Source: Brachionus rotundiformis
Taxonomy: Eukaryota > Rotifera > Eurotatoria > Ploima > Brachionidae
Direction: 5' to 3'
DNA: 64,000 nt
Assembly: GCA_016802295.1 (NCBI GenBank)
Contig: JAESIW010000200.1
Location: forward strand, 2,559,542 to 2,623,541
The notes under the pieces were generated by a model. The model was not told the origin of the DNA. It made no database searches and worked only from the letters and a program-made list of their open reading frames with translations. Made by a program: the position numbers and the translations under genes. Shown here one piece after another: positions 32,825 through 46,800 of the stretch. Position 1 is the stretch's first letter; the number at the start of each line of letters is the position of its first letter.

Positions 32825-35800
32825 TCAACTGGTCAGAGCGCCATTTACAAGATCTTCTTCAAGAATGCCGGGCGAGTTGGTCAATCTGGACGCCCGTGAG
32901 GGCACATACGGCTGAATTCTGTGACCAGAGACACCCATACTTGACAAAACCTCGTTATTATTGTTTATATTTCGTGTGGAAAATGTGGACATGTGTGCAC
33001 GAGTGGCGCTAGATTGATCGATGACCAAATTGTCATCGTCCTCATCGCTTCCACATGCCTCATTTATGTCTAATTGTTTTGTTTTACTTTTGTCGCCAAG
33101 AGTACTCTTGACAGTGTTTCTTTCCAAAGGTATCAGTTTGGGCTTCACAGAGTCCAGAGTATTGTCGGACACAGGACTGTCAGGTGGTTGTGGAGTACCG
33201 GATTTTTTGCGCAAAATTTGCTCGTCTTGCGGCGATGGCGATGGCGACGACGGGGTCATGTCAGAGGACTGGATTGTGGAGTTGAATGACATTAATGGTT
33301 GTATTTTACTCGATGTCATGAGAGGGACTGGAGGTACTTTTTTAGTGTGGATGCCGGGCATGGGGGTTGGCGGTCGCGGTGTCGGCGCTCTTGAATCTGA
33401 CTTGGCCGCTTGGTTGTTCTTGCCAAAGTTAGCCCGGTTGTTGTTGGTGCTGTTGTTGTTTGGACTGGGCCGATTTTGGTTTTTGTTCAAATTTTTGCCA
33501 GCCATTAGTGAAGGAGCTGCCGGATCGTATTGAGGCGATGACGATGACTTGGTCGGCGAGCCGAGTGCACTCTTGACTATTGGCGACGATGATGACAAAG
33601 GATTTTTTAAGTTGTCATCTTCGTCATTTGAAGGCTTTGTTTTGTGGGGGATTTTAAAACCACCCTTAAGACTTGAACCAATGTTTATACCCAAACTCAG
33701 TGCTATATTGTTAAGTAAAGGTGGCGTGTTTGACTTTAACTGTGGACTGTCCGAGTTTTTCGAGTTTTTCTTCATCTCCGAGTCCTTTATTTGTTTTAAT
33801 TTTGGCTTTGAAATGAGAGTTGGCTCGTATTTTTGATTTGTGTCCGTGTCACTGTTAAGGTAGTCATTGCATGGACTGATTAGCGAAGTTGACATGGAAA
33901 AGGAGGACAACGAAGAGGCAGATGGCGATGGGGTCCTATGATTTGGCTGGTTTTCGGGAATTTTTTCACTAGACGAATTGATCAAATTGGTCGTGGACAG
34001 ATTTACTTGTGGTGATAGTTGTTGTTTTAATTGAATTTCAGTGTTGCTAATGTTCAAACTTTTGCCAGGTGTGGACAATTTTTGGCTTTTTTCCTTGAGA
34101 ATTTTAGTCTTGGCAGTGTCGTTGGTTTTTTCGCGCACTTGGCCTGATGATGTATTTTTTTGTCCAAGCGATGTGCTGCTATTTGGTGTTTTTTTAGCTT
34201 GATTTGTGCTCGACGGAGTCTTGTTTACCTTGTTTGCCTTGATTGAATTGGACGAAGTTAGCACATTGGACTCTTTTTTGACCGAGTTCTGTGCACTTTT
34301 TTGAATCAATTCGCTTTTTTTCTCTGACTTTAGGCTCACGTCCACCGAGGATAGCGAAGGCTTGAGCTTTTGTTTTTTGGACGAGTTGCCATTTAAGCCG
34401 CGCGAGTCCTCGTTCATCGAGTTGTGTCTCTTTATGTCACTAGATTGGTTTTGGATCATTTTGCGTTTGGCTGAAGGCGGATTGGTCGATACGACAGGAG
34501 TAGATGGCACCGAGTCGGATGTGGAAGAAGAAGAAGCCTTACGCTTTTTGGCCATACCAGCTGAGTCACTTTGAGCTTTTAATTTTACGCAATCTGATCT
34601 GGACTTGTCCAGGTCTTCGTCAATGTCATTTCTTGTCTCATCCTCGAGCTGTGTTTCGTCCATTTTTGTTCTATTTTTTAGCGAATTATCTGAAAATGAG
34701 TTCGGCATTGGGCTTTGATTTGATGGCTTTATTTGCGAATTGTTGCCAGAAGATGCTACTTGCATTTCATCATAGGCAATGTTGGAAAAATGGTCGTTTT
34801 CGGACGCCATGTGCTGATCAGTTTGATCAAAATTTTCCTCTTTTACTGTCTTGTTTAGCTGAGTACTATTTGGGTTTTTATTGCTTTGGAAATTGTTGGT
34901 ATTTTTGCCATTATCATCCGGGTAATTTTTATCATTTTGTTTGCGTTGGGTGTCCAATGCAGAGTTTTGTTTATACTTCATTAGTAAAGCTCGGATTGTT
35001 ACTGGAATAGAGTGGCAACGGCGTATTATTTCGCTAATTACATTCGGATTGTGAAGATCGTTGTGATCGCGGAATCGGGTTTCAATATTGCCTTTGCTAA
35101 CATCGATTTCTATGGTCGTATAGCACATTAGTTTGGGATGCTGCATGATTACCGATACTACGAAAGGCGCTATGAGGCCAATTTCTAAAATGCGCACATT
35201 TGGGCTACTCAAATTGGTAAAGTTGTAATTGGTCAAGTTGTAGTTGTTATTGGACATGTTAAGAGTCGAGGTGCACATTCGCCTCATACAAGAGAGTAAG
35301 AGCTCGTTGAATAGGAGCTGTTTGCGCAGCGTATCTATTATGAGTAGCAAGCTTTGGGGATGAGTGAAAGAAATTTTGTCGACTGTAACTCCCATGCAGC
35401 TTGCTTCGTCCAATTCAGTAATATAATAAACTTGGTTTTCGTCTGGTAGTTGCTTTTAAATATTTTTTTAATATTTTAGTAAACATTTAAAATGTCAATA
35501 ATGTGGCTCATTGATCAATCAAAAAAATTAAGTTATTTTAACTAAACAGATTGTTTATAAACTTCAAATAAATGCTTAATTAGTAAATTTTATCATTTTA
35601 TACAACCTATTTTTAATTAAATTGTAAAAATAAAGCTCTAATTAAATTTTGTAAGTAATCAATTTAAGAATCACTACGATGCCTTCATGTTCGGACACCG
35701 ATTTTTTTAAAAAATTTTAATTAACTAAACAAATAATTCTCTAATAAATACCATTTACTATTTATGTAAATGTAAATATTGACTATGACTTTAAAACTAA

Positions 35801-38800
35801 TTGGTTCCTCCACTTCTGTGAGTTTCCTTGCATAGATTAATGTGCTACCATAGGCGACCTGCTAGTAAGTCGCCTCCACAAGCTTGCTTGCTGTAACTTA
35901 TATTATTATTATTATTGTTATTAAAGTTGATCAGTGAGTCAAATATTGAACAATTAAGATAATTATTTATAAATTTTATACCACTGAGTAGGCGTCATTT
36001 AGTATCCTGTTGTTGATGGCTGTTTTTGCTAGAAGTTCAAAGAAGGGGCTTGGTTTTAATGTTTCGGATGGTGCTTCGATACCTTTATTAATTAATTTCT
36101 TTAATTAAAGATTTTTTTTAAATATTTTTGTCTCACCTATTTGTTCATGTAGATATTTAAGTGTGCTCAAGCACATTACTATTGGTTTGTTAAGATTTGC
36201 CTGAAATCTGGCTGGTATAGATGGCGAAGAGTTTAATTGCTTTGGTGACGATTTAAAAAATAACGGAGTTCTATTTTTATAAAAACATTATACATAGTTA
36301 AGTGAAGATATAGTTAGGCATTATTTGAATAAATAAAAAAATACATTCTTAATATCTGTTTATTTGCTGATATTTTTAGGAAAATATTTTCATTTTAGAT
36401 ATAATTTTTAGCTTTTTAAATTTGTTCCTATGATTACAACAAAATCATCGCATAAATACGGTTAGAGTTAATTACATAGCTTACATGTTATAACAATTAA
36501 AATTTAATTAGCTAGAAAAAACCCTAAATATGGGATATCTTTCAAAAAAAGGTCCATATTTTACTTTAACTTCAACAAAAAAATTATCTTAACTCTTGAA
36601 TTTTAGATTTAATTCATTAAATAGAAAATAAGTCAAATTTAAGCTTTTTTTTCCTAAATTAACTCAACAATTTTTTCATTTATTCATTTATTTTCTTTTG
36701 ATAGTAAAGACATTTTTTTTTAGGATAAAAATTATATTTGGACTTTAGTTTGGTTAAATATTCCATGTTCAAGGTATTTTCTAGATAATTAATTATTTGT
36801 TATTAATATTATTTATTAGTTAGAGTCTCAAAGGCAACAGAGTAAAAATTTAGAGAAAATTAGAATAAATTAAAAATTTTTACAAAAAAGAATAAAAAAA
36901 ATACAATTTTTATACGAATCAAAATAGGATTTTTATAAACTTGATCATCTTAAAAAAAATTATAATCAGCTATAAAAGTCCACTTTTAAAGAATCGTATA
37001 AAATTTAAGATAAGAAGAAAAAATTTCACTTGGTACAATAATTCGAACTTGATTTGAGTTAACACATATTTAAAATTTAATTTTTATAACATTTAACACG
37101 AGGAAAAAGTAAAACTAATTTATTTTTTTTAGAATAAAAATAATTTTTCAGATTTTTTTTAGAATTTTCCTAATATGTCATTTGATTTTTTTAAATAACT
37201 AGTTCTAAATTGATTCAATAATTTTCAATTTATTGTTAAAAAGAAATGATTTAGTTCATTTTTTAATAACTCAATCAAACTGCTGGTTAAAAAAACAACA
37301 ATTAAACTTTAAAAAATCTAATAAATAATTTTATATTTCTTTATTTTTAATTGTTTGTTTACTGATTTTCTAAACAAATCGATTATATTGAAGCACTTTT
37401 TTACTAGGAATCTAGATTAATCTTTCAAGATTTAAAAAAATATAAATTATAAATTTTCTATTCAAGACCTAATTAAAATTTTATTCAAACCTTAAGAAAT
37501 ACAAAAATAATGAAAATTTTTTTCTTGAGAAAATATTTTTTCTTAAAAATATACTCAATAGTCATCTTTATTTGATTATCAGCGTGTGAACTAATAAATT
37601 AATTTTTTAAAATGCCTAATTTCATAAAAATAAAAATCAAATTAACCAAAAAAAACTTACTTTTCAACATTAAAATTTTGATTTATATACGGATTTAAAT
37701 ATTCGAAAATGGTGCGTTCATCGTCGTTGTCGGTCAACACTAATAGATTAGTATCAATCAATTTATGGACTTTGGAACTTTGCACAACTGAAACACTCAA
37801 GTAAGAGCCTAGCTCGTAACTGAACAAATCATTGGGTGACAATGAGCTATTTATTGCACTATGGGTGCAATTCACATTTTTTTTATACTTATTATTCACA
37901 TTTTGTTGATGCTGAATCAAATCAAGCGGGCTTAGGTAATAGTACAGCCTAAGTGGCTGGCCTAGTTCGCTAGCTTTAAATAGACCTATGGGTGTTTGGT
38001 TTATTAGATTGTTTGTATAGCTCAGCTGTTGATTTTGAAGGAAATGATTCGGCTTGGTCACGCTGGTTTTGTCCAAAAACCTGAGCTCAAATTTGTAAAG
38101 CTGAGACAGATCTTTTTCCAAACATTGGATAGCTTTAAAGCAAGTAGACCTTATTTGACTTCAAAAATCATAGAGATAGAAAAATTTTGACATAAAGAAG
38201 ATTAATTCTTACGGGTCGGGATCGTTAAGGATAAAACTGTTTTTGATGCCTTCTATATGCTTGGACAAAAGATCCCAGTTCCACGAGCAAAATATATCCT
38301 TTAACAAGCTACTGCTCTGTTATTTTTTAAATCAATTGATTAGAACAAAAAAAATTGTTTGTCTAAGCTAAACTCACCGTGGCCTGCTCGCTGAATATGG
38401 AAAATTTGGCATCAGTTATCTCGCCACTAAGAGCAATGGCTACTTCAAAATAAAAGTCATCCGTGGTCAGAAAAGCGTTCAGCGTGTTCGGATCTTCTTC
38501 CGCTGGGGTTTTGTAAATCAACAAGTTGCAAGACTGGGCCAAGTTTTCCAATTGGTCTATAACCTGCGCTTGATTCAGCTCTTTGGAAAAAATCTCATTT
38601 AAACCAATCTTTTGGCAACAAAAAAAGTTTAAACAATTACTTTTAATGTGTTTTATTAAAAGATTAGTGCATTGTTTAACAAGTAGTTTATTTATTGAGA
38701 TCGATTGATTGGCAATTCCGGACGCCGACACCGCACCAATTCGTGCCTGTATGTGAGGAAGCTGTTTTTCTAAGTCGGTCCAATTGATTGGTTTTTTAGA

Positions 38801-38824
38801 CAGATCTTTATTACATTGATCCAT
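32825..38824 (-). CDS. MED1: Mediator complex subunit 1
   Basis: Subunit of the nuclear Mediator coactivator that links transcription factors to RNA polymerase II. Six minus-strand exons: 38824-38378, 38316-38213, 38158-37661, 36270-36137, 36082-35982 and 35452-32825 (3912 nt, about 1303 residues). The N-terminal MED1 domain (about 1-540) shows IQARIGAVSASG, LAQSCNLLIYKTP, TTDDFYFEVAIALSGEITDA, IQCLEKDLSQL, SIPARFQANLNKPIVMC, KISFTHPQSLLLIIDTLR and CHSIPVTIRALL, all in family order. The rest is a long Ser/Asn/Lys/Pro-rich disordered tail, as in other animal MED1 proteins. Exon 6 carries the tail uninterrupted. Intron 3 is 1.39 kb; the other introns are about 55-530 bp. The start ATG is the first in the open frame. 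I am confident of the family and fairly sure of the junctions. Confidence 0.88.
35852..35875. repeat. small hairpin in a MED1 intron
   Basis: AGGCGAC (35852-35858) and GTCGCCT (35869-35875) form a perfect 7-bp stem with a 10-base loop. It lies in a locally GC-richer stretch (35810-35900) within the intron between MED1 exons 5 and 6. It may be part of an old mobile element; no function is claimed. Confidence 0.4.
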
Positions 38825-40320
38825 ACGATTTGGCTGTAGTGTATTAAGTGCTGAGTTTCGATGCTTTTTTCAAATTTTAAATTTAATTCAAGAATCGAGC
38901 TAAAATAATTGTCAAATTGTTGATTCATAGATTTACTCGATTTAAAATATTTATATTCATTATTAATTTAACTTAATTTTTTTCTTAATTAAATCAAGTC
39001 TAAATAAAATTTAATATTTTTAATATTTTAACATTTAAATAGAGGTAAAAATTTTATTATTTAGTTAAAAAAATCATATCACATCAACTAGATGCTCGAA
39101 ATTCACTATTTTCTAATTATTTGAAACTGAATTTATTCAAAAATTTAAGTTGAAAAATATGAAGTAAATTAGCTTCCTGAACGCAATAAAGCCACATTCA
39201 GGTACCTGTTGTTGACGCACGTGATCTGAGTCTCTAGGTCTTAGATGTATTTTTCTCTCTCTTTCATGTTTTAACCTATTCTGAAGAGTTAAGCCCTGCT
39301 GTTGGAAATTTTCGGTTCGGCTCAATGCCTACCAAGCACTTATCTAGTGAAATTTATTTTTAACTCATGGATAGCGATGATTATGTCGCAATTTTGTATT
39401 TTTTTTTCTCCTTAAAACTAGCTTATCTAAAATAAAGACAACATATAGCTTGAAAACAAATTCATATGTTTTAAAATAAATTGATCTGTGTACTAAACAA
39501 AAATCTATTAAAATAAAATATTCGCAATAATTATCTAGAGTTAGAATTGATGATAATGAATTGATTGAGTCTGGGCCATCCAAACCGGCATCGATTGAGC
39601 AAATTTTGGCTGATTGTTACTTTTTGGTCTTGGTCGATCGAGTTTTGCTACTTTGGAAATTTATGAATTTTATAAAATTCAAATATTATTTCAACGAGAG
39701 CGCACACACACACACACACTCACCAAATAATAACAATGAGAACAACACAAGCATACGAAACAATAATTCTACATATTAAAAATTTTGCTTCAAATTTATT
39801 TTTTTGCTTTTAGCGCTCATTATTCTCTTGAATTATCACGCATTCAAGTCACCCATTTAAACTCACACATTAAGCTCACAAGCAATCACTTGATAGTTGC
39901 CTTGATCCATCCATATAAACACACTAATAATCATATTAAACGCATATTTATAAATTATGAAATTATGGAGTGTGAGTGAGCGTGTGTTGTGCATATGCTT
40001 GGCTTTTGTCTTAACATCAAACTTGAATTATTATAATTATGGTAATAAAATGAAATATATTAATTTAAAGAGTTCATGAGGATTTAATTTGTCTTTGCGT
40101 ACCTAATAACTCTTTTGAGCAGACTAAAATTTGACTCAATATTCAATTAAAATTAATAAACAAATAAATAAATTTAATAATTTAATAAAAAAATTTTTAT
40201 ACTCATTTTGAATATTGAATAATAATTCGTGGCATTTAGTAAAGAATGCAAAGCATATTCTAATTGAAGGTAAAAGCCTGGTAGCCTAAGAAAGATTCTT
40301 GAGATACACTGACCTCAAAT
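38825..40320. other. intergenic region with a CA microsatellite
   Basis: Upstream of MED1. A (CA)n tract lies at 39703-39719. Several open frames of 60-80 codons are present but show no protein-like composition, and I do not call them genes. Confidence 0.5.
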
Positions 40321-40329
40321 ATTGTCGAA

Positions 40330-40835
40330 TGATGAATGAAGTCAGAGCTAATGAGTCAATATATCTAGGATAAAAAATTGCGGAGAATATGAATACCTAA
40401 CACATGGCGAAGAATGGTAGCCAGACCAGCAATAACATTTTTTTCCATATAGGCTCTTTTTTCCTTTTTAAGTCGATCCTGGAAGCTGTTTAGGCATTTT
40501 GTACCAAACTCAGACATCACCCAGTACTCACTTCCGTACGTCAGTGTAGATTTTACTACTGTGTTGTATATCTTGATTTTTGTAGTCTGGAAAATGTTCC
40601 TTTTGCTTTTGCAAGTCTATTCTTGATGTCTAAATGAGTTCCCATTGATGATGCTTTCTAAGCATGTGAATTCACTTACACACTCAATGTTCTTACCATC
40701 AATAGTGATCGAGTGTCCAATTTGGTTTTTATGCACATGACTTTCGTTTTGGTCAAATTTATTTCGAGTCCGGTTGGCCTAGCGTTCACCATATCTTGTA
40801 ATTTCAAGCAATAACATGGAAGTCGAAAATCACTA
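40330..40835 (-). mobile_element. LINE (RTE/Jockey-like) reverse transcriptase C-terminal remnant
   Basis: Minus-strand blocks in order: LEINLTKTKVMCIKTK, NIECVSEFTCLESIINGN, DIKNRLAKAKGTFSRLQ, IYNTVVKSTLTYGSEYWVMS and CLNSFQDRLKK. They correspond to NxxKTKVM..., FxYLGSxI..., DIxxRIxKAxxxFxxL..., LYxxxVxSxLLYGSExWxM in RTE/BovB-like elements. The blocks lie in different frames with stops between them. Region is AT-poor relative to its surroundings. Confidence 0.7.
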
Positions 40836-43800
40836 AAGAGCTCACCGGAATGGGAATGACATGGGAAGAAACAAAAGGATACACTCGTGTGGAAACCACA
40901 AGTAATTACCCAATGCTCCACAAAGAGGGAATAAGGAACTTACTTACTCTTTTGAATGCTTCTAAGTTTTTGAATATATTTAAATCCTGATCGACTATAA
41001 TTTACTTATCTGATAAAAAATTTTGATTTTAAACTTAATTTTTTAAAACAATTAGAATAAAAAATATGATGTTAAGCTTTAATTTCATTGAATACACCTT
41101 AAATTTAAATTAGATAGAATTAAATTAAAACTTAATAAAACTTTGCCAAGTCTAACCTCTCATCAAATTACGAAATTATTTTAATAAAAAAATGAGAACA
41201 TATTTTTAAATAAAGCACGTTTAGGCAGATGAACTATTATAATAAATTTCCCAATGCCTAAAAAAAATAATTTTCATCCGCGATTGAAAAATTTTAAAAA
41301 TCATCCCAAGAATTATAATAATATCTTGTGTTTTTTTACCTTTTTGAATGATATATTTGAATCTGGATTTTGAATTTTTTAAAATAATTTTAATAGAATA
41401 AGATTAAATTTTTTTTATTGTTTAAATAAAATTGTTCAAACTTAAAATAAGATAATCTGGACACCTCTTATAATCAAAAGAAACCATTTTGAATTTAGAC
41501 TAATCACATCATATTCCAAAATGAATATGAGAATATTTTTATATATAATATGTTTCCTTTCACCAATCATTTAGATATTAAAAAGTCAAAACTTGAATTA
41601 GAATAAGAATTAGATTTAAAATTCATCGAACCTTTTTTTTAAAGAAGAAATTTTTATTCATTATATAATAATTATCAAATCACAGTCTAATTACATTGTA
41701 ATTACCTGAGAACATTATTTCTTAAACTTTTTTGTTGTTATTCGGAATATAAATATGTACTCCTGATTTTAATGCTGACCAGTGTCTAGGCCTAAAATAT
41801 ATTTAATGCCATTAAATATATTTTTACATTGATCAAGCTATTTTTTATTTGATTTAGCAAATTTATTTGTAGATTTCATAAATTTCTTAAACACAAATAA
41901 CCTTTTATTTACAAGAATTAGTAAAAGTTCTAAAATTATTTAATAATTCACTTCAAATTAAAATTAAAAATTATTTTTTAAAAATACCATACAAAATAAA
42001 TAAAAATATTGAACAAACAAACATTTTCTAACATATAAACAATAATTTATGACAGGCATTAAGTTAGTGGCTATGTAAATAAATTAAATAAATTGTTTTT
42101 TCAATTTTTGAATTAATCGATTTAATCACAAAAGTCAAAAACCATGCTGTGCTTTGAATAATTTTTGATAATATTGTGTTGAAAATACACCTTTAAGAAA
42201 CAATCAAAATTCTCGGTTTGAAATCAATTAGTTAGAACCAGAGTCTAATTCGAATTCAAATGTTAGCCAAACTTTTCTTAAATGACTTTTTTGTATTCAA
42301 AGAATTAAAAAGTCTAGTCGATTAATTTTTTAGCAGCGTTAAATATTTGTTCAATTTTATTCAAAATATTTTTAGTTCCATTTAGAATTATTGGAATATT
42401 TAGATTGTTTACTTTCAATAAAGTACTAAATAAACTTGTCAATTGTAGTGTCAGTACATATTATTTAGTAATTCCATTGTACTCTGCATTTCGTCTTAGC
42501 AAAATTATATTTTCTCAAATTTACCAAACAATTTATCAGCTATTTGTCAAGTTTTCTAAAAATAGAAATAAAAAAGCATTTAAATCTACAGGAAATTTTG
42601 TCACGTTCTAAAGTGTTAATTTTGATGATAAATAAATTTTTATAATACAATTTTTCTTTTAATAAAAAAAGAAGACCATTATTAAATGGTTAGTTCAAGA
42701 TTTCTATCTTGGAGCATAAAAAATCAGAATATACAAAAAATAAATATATTCTAACGAGTATTTTAATAACACTAAATGGACTTAATAATTTTATGCGGGC
42801 TTTTATTTAAACTGATTGAATTTCCAAATATTTGGTATTAAGATGTAAAGCTAAAAGTGGTTGAGAATTTTAAATCAATTTATTTGTAACCAGATATCGA
42901 AAAAATTAGCAAGTAAAATTCATAATTACTGAAAGAAAAATAAATTTTAAAAATGTTGAAGAAAATATTATTAAGTTCAAATTATACAGAAAATTAATTT
43001 TCTTTTACAAAAATTCATAATGTAAAGTAAACTAATATTTAGGCTTTTATTAGGCTAACGAATGAGATAAAAAAAATTAACAATTTTTATTTTTTTTCAA
43101 AAAGCAAATAAAATTATGAAATTAGTACAATTTTTGAAATTTGTATGAGAATTTTGTAGAATAACAGTCACCTTTAATAAAAGTCGTTTATTGTCCTAAA
43201 GACTTTTTTATACTCAGAATTCATGGCATAAAAATTAGATCAATTTCGATTGAAATTGTATGGCCTCATAAATCATAATCCAAATCTTTTCTTAAGTATG
43301 CATAAATATTATTTTTAATTTGAGTCGAATTTTTCAAAATTTAAGTGATTGACATTTTTTTATGAAAGGTAAATAATAAATTTGGTATAAAATCAGTTTG
43401 CAGTCAATAAACCATCGGCAAAAATGAAAACTTTATTTAGAAAATTTATTCATGTGACATTATTTTATTCAAAGATTTTAATTAAAAGTAATTTGATAAA
43501 TTAAAAAATAAAAAAAAATATATATATTTTTTTTGATATTGTCACATCCGGATTAGGAAAGATATATAATATCATTAAATCTAGAAGCCTAGAACTGAAT
43601 ACTTCCCAGGTTTGATTATTATTAAAAATCAAAATTAAGATTAATACAAAATCATATTAATCTAGAGTAAATTCAGAAATATGAAATTACGTATGATACT
43701 CTCATTATTTTCAAATAAAATAAACCATAAAAAGTGATAATTGATCTAGAATTAAGCCAAAATTTTCTTTTTGAATGAGATTAAATTAGGTATAGAATTA

Positions 43801-46800
43801 AGAAGCTAGAAACAACTTTTTCTTCTATAAACAAAAGCTAATTCTAAAATTTAATATTTTATGTTATTTTTGCTTTACGATTAATCAGTCGGCTATTTAG
43901 ACTAATTTTTAAATGCCAAATTTTATTTTTATTATATGAATAGTTTTTGTTCCATGGTCACAAACATATAAATATTTGCTTTTCGATTCGGCTGAATACT
44001 TAAAATGGCAGTATTTTCAAATTAGTTCATAATTAAAGGTTAATAAAAGCCCTTTTTGAAGTTTCAACAAAAAAAAATTAGAAGCCTTAGGTTTTTTTAT
44101 GTCTTTAAAAATTCTTTTTGTAGACTAATTACACAAGTCTTGATTAAGTGTTAGATATTTTTTTATTCTGAAAGAAATTAGTGATCTTGTTTAGACTGCT
44201 GGTCACAAATTTGGTCAAAAATAGCTTTACTTTAAAAATTGATCTAAATCAAAATTATTAATCAAATAATGTTTCAATGGTTTTAAATACAAGTAGTGGT
44301 AAATTCTAAATTTTTTTGGTAATTAATTTATATTTATTTTATTAAAAATGTGTCGATGGATTAAAGATTTAGCTTCCTTCTTATTTAGTGAGAATCACAT
44401 TTTCATTTCCTCATAGAGTTAGAAATAAATGAATTTAAAAATTAATAATATTTCATAACTCCTCTTCATCTTTTTTCTTTTTGTTGCGAATCTTAATTAA
44501 ATAGTTCTCAAAAAAATTTACAACAATAAAATTTAATATTAATTTAAAAATTCAATTTTAAAATACTAAAAAATTGCTCTTAAGTATTTTATTAGTTAGT
44601 TTATAATGAAAAAAAGTCTTCTCAAGTAAAAAACCTTTGAATTAATCATTTTCAATTTAAAAAATGAATTTAAAAAGAATGTACATGTCATTTTGGAATA
44701 AAATGATGCATTAAAATTAGTTAAGAGCCTATCAAAGAAACGAATTTGTCACATAAGTTGATTTTAAAAGCGTAATGCATAATTTTGTCAGATTTAAAAC
44801 CCTAAGAAAAGATAACTACACATGGATTTCTTTTAATAGAGAAATTTATAGTTTATAAAATATTGCTTTAACTTAGCAGGTATTAAATTAAAAAAATAAG
44901 ATTCCTTGATTTGATCGAATTTATCTTAAACATTTGGCAAGGCTTAATATCTCAACTAGAAAATAAAATAATCAAATAATTCACAATTGTATGAGTTTTA
45001 ATTAAAATCTTAAATCGAGTTCTTTAATTAAAATTCGATTTGAAAATTCTCTTTCACTAATGAAAATTTGCTCATTCTATATAAATTTCTTTATATATTT
45101 TTCATTCATTTGTAAAATATATTGGCTAGAAATAGCGACATTTTTTCTTACCTTTATTAAGCAAATTAAGAAACATATTTAAAAATATATTTTAATTTAA
45201 TTACATTTTTACTCAAAAAGCTTTTAAGAAAATAGATTTTATTGGTTTTTTAATTTTTTGTATTAGAATAAAAATCAGATTTAAAAAAACTAATAAAAAT
45301 TCGGTCATAAATATTAGAAATTTTCGAGTTTAAAAGACTCACAAAAATCTGCTTATTTTTAAATATTCTATGTTTTTTGTGTAAAATAGTAATAATCTAA
45401 TTTTTTCATTTCTTTAAAATAAGCTATTAAATTAAAAGTATGATTATAATCTTCGTGATTATAAAGTGCATTCTGTTCAGCTTTGACATTAAAAATTCTT
45501 TCAACTAATAATTAACTAAACTTTTGATTAATAGGATTAATATTTTGATTTAGTTAGTCTTGTTAATGATTATCTTTCAGCTAATTTGGATTATTTTTGA
45601 TTAAGATACGAGACTTTTGTCAATTAACTTATGGTGCCATACTTTGCATCCCTCAATGTAGTATAAGTCTCGACGAAATTCATTAAAATTTAAAAAAAAA
45701 ATTTAATTTATATTTTCAAAATATTTATTTATTTCAACTGTTTTGTTATTTTTGTTAATTTTGTGCCCGCGCTTATTGCAATTATGATAATTAATTTAAC
45801 AAGTTAAAAGAAAATATCAAATATAATTAATTAAATATTTGATTTCATTTTTAAATTCAATTGGTATTTTAAATAACAGAATCAACTTTTGAAATTTGAG
45901 CCAAAATCTTCACCGAGTTCTAAAGAGATAATGTTTGTTAGTTATTTAAAAAAAAACGTTTATATTTTTAAATCAAAGTTATTCATAAATTATTAATATA
46001 TTATTGTTCGCTCGTCGCTGCAAGTCATTCAATTCCTCATTCATTCTAATGATCATATTTTAATCAGAAGACACTAGAGGATTTGGTGCCAAATATTGAC
46101 ATATTGTTTTTTTTTCAAATCGCATAAAATATCTCATTAATCGTGAACACCTATTTTAATTATTTTCAATCGATTATTTGAAAATCGATTTTTTAAATCG
46201 TTTCTATACCGTGTCAATTTTGGCGCTATCAAATCTTATTAATATCAGCTAAAGTAAGAAAAACTTGTCAACATGACATAAAATAGGGTTTTGTCCAAGA
46301 AGTCCCAGCCAACACTCGCAGAGATTTGCTTAAGTTGTTTAACAGTCCAAAGTCAGTCATATTTCACAAATTAACATGTTTGTTTGGATTTTAAAATTTA
46401 TAATATATTTGTTTTAATTTTTAAGAGGCATTAATTTTTAGGAATTGATTAGAATTTCCAAACTTCCGCTAAATATTCATTCATGTGCAGAACTAGTTGA
46501 ATTAATGTAGGCTTTAATTTTCCAAATTAGTGATAATTAATACTTTTTAAAAGCTCTTTTGTTATAGAGATAATTGCGTTTATTTAATTGCTTTTTTTTA
46601 TTTAGGCGAGCTTTTATCATTTAAACTATGCTAGGAATTATTTTAAAAATTTAGATAACAATGGGATTAAAACGAGTGCATACAGCGGGTTCCAATAGCA
46701 CAACGTGATCATGTCATGAACCTGGTTATCATGAGATTTATTTTTTTCTTATTTTTTAAAGCGTGTCTTATAAACCAGCTAAAATGAATATTTTCCAAAA

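Noticed and set aside
33021..35010. Plus-strand ORFs opposite the MED1 C-terminal exon
   Set aside because: They are antisense shadows of the Ser/Asn-rich MED1 tail; their Cys/Leu/Phe-rich composition is what the complement of such codons produces.
39561..39979. Two consecutive plus-strand ORFs around the CA repeat
   Set aside because: One runs through the microsatellite (giving His/Thr repeats), and neither resembles a protein or has splice support.
42405..42611. 68-codon ORF in the gene-poor stretch
   Set aside because: Hydrophobic AT-driven composition, no splice partners, no recognisable motif.
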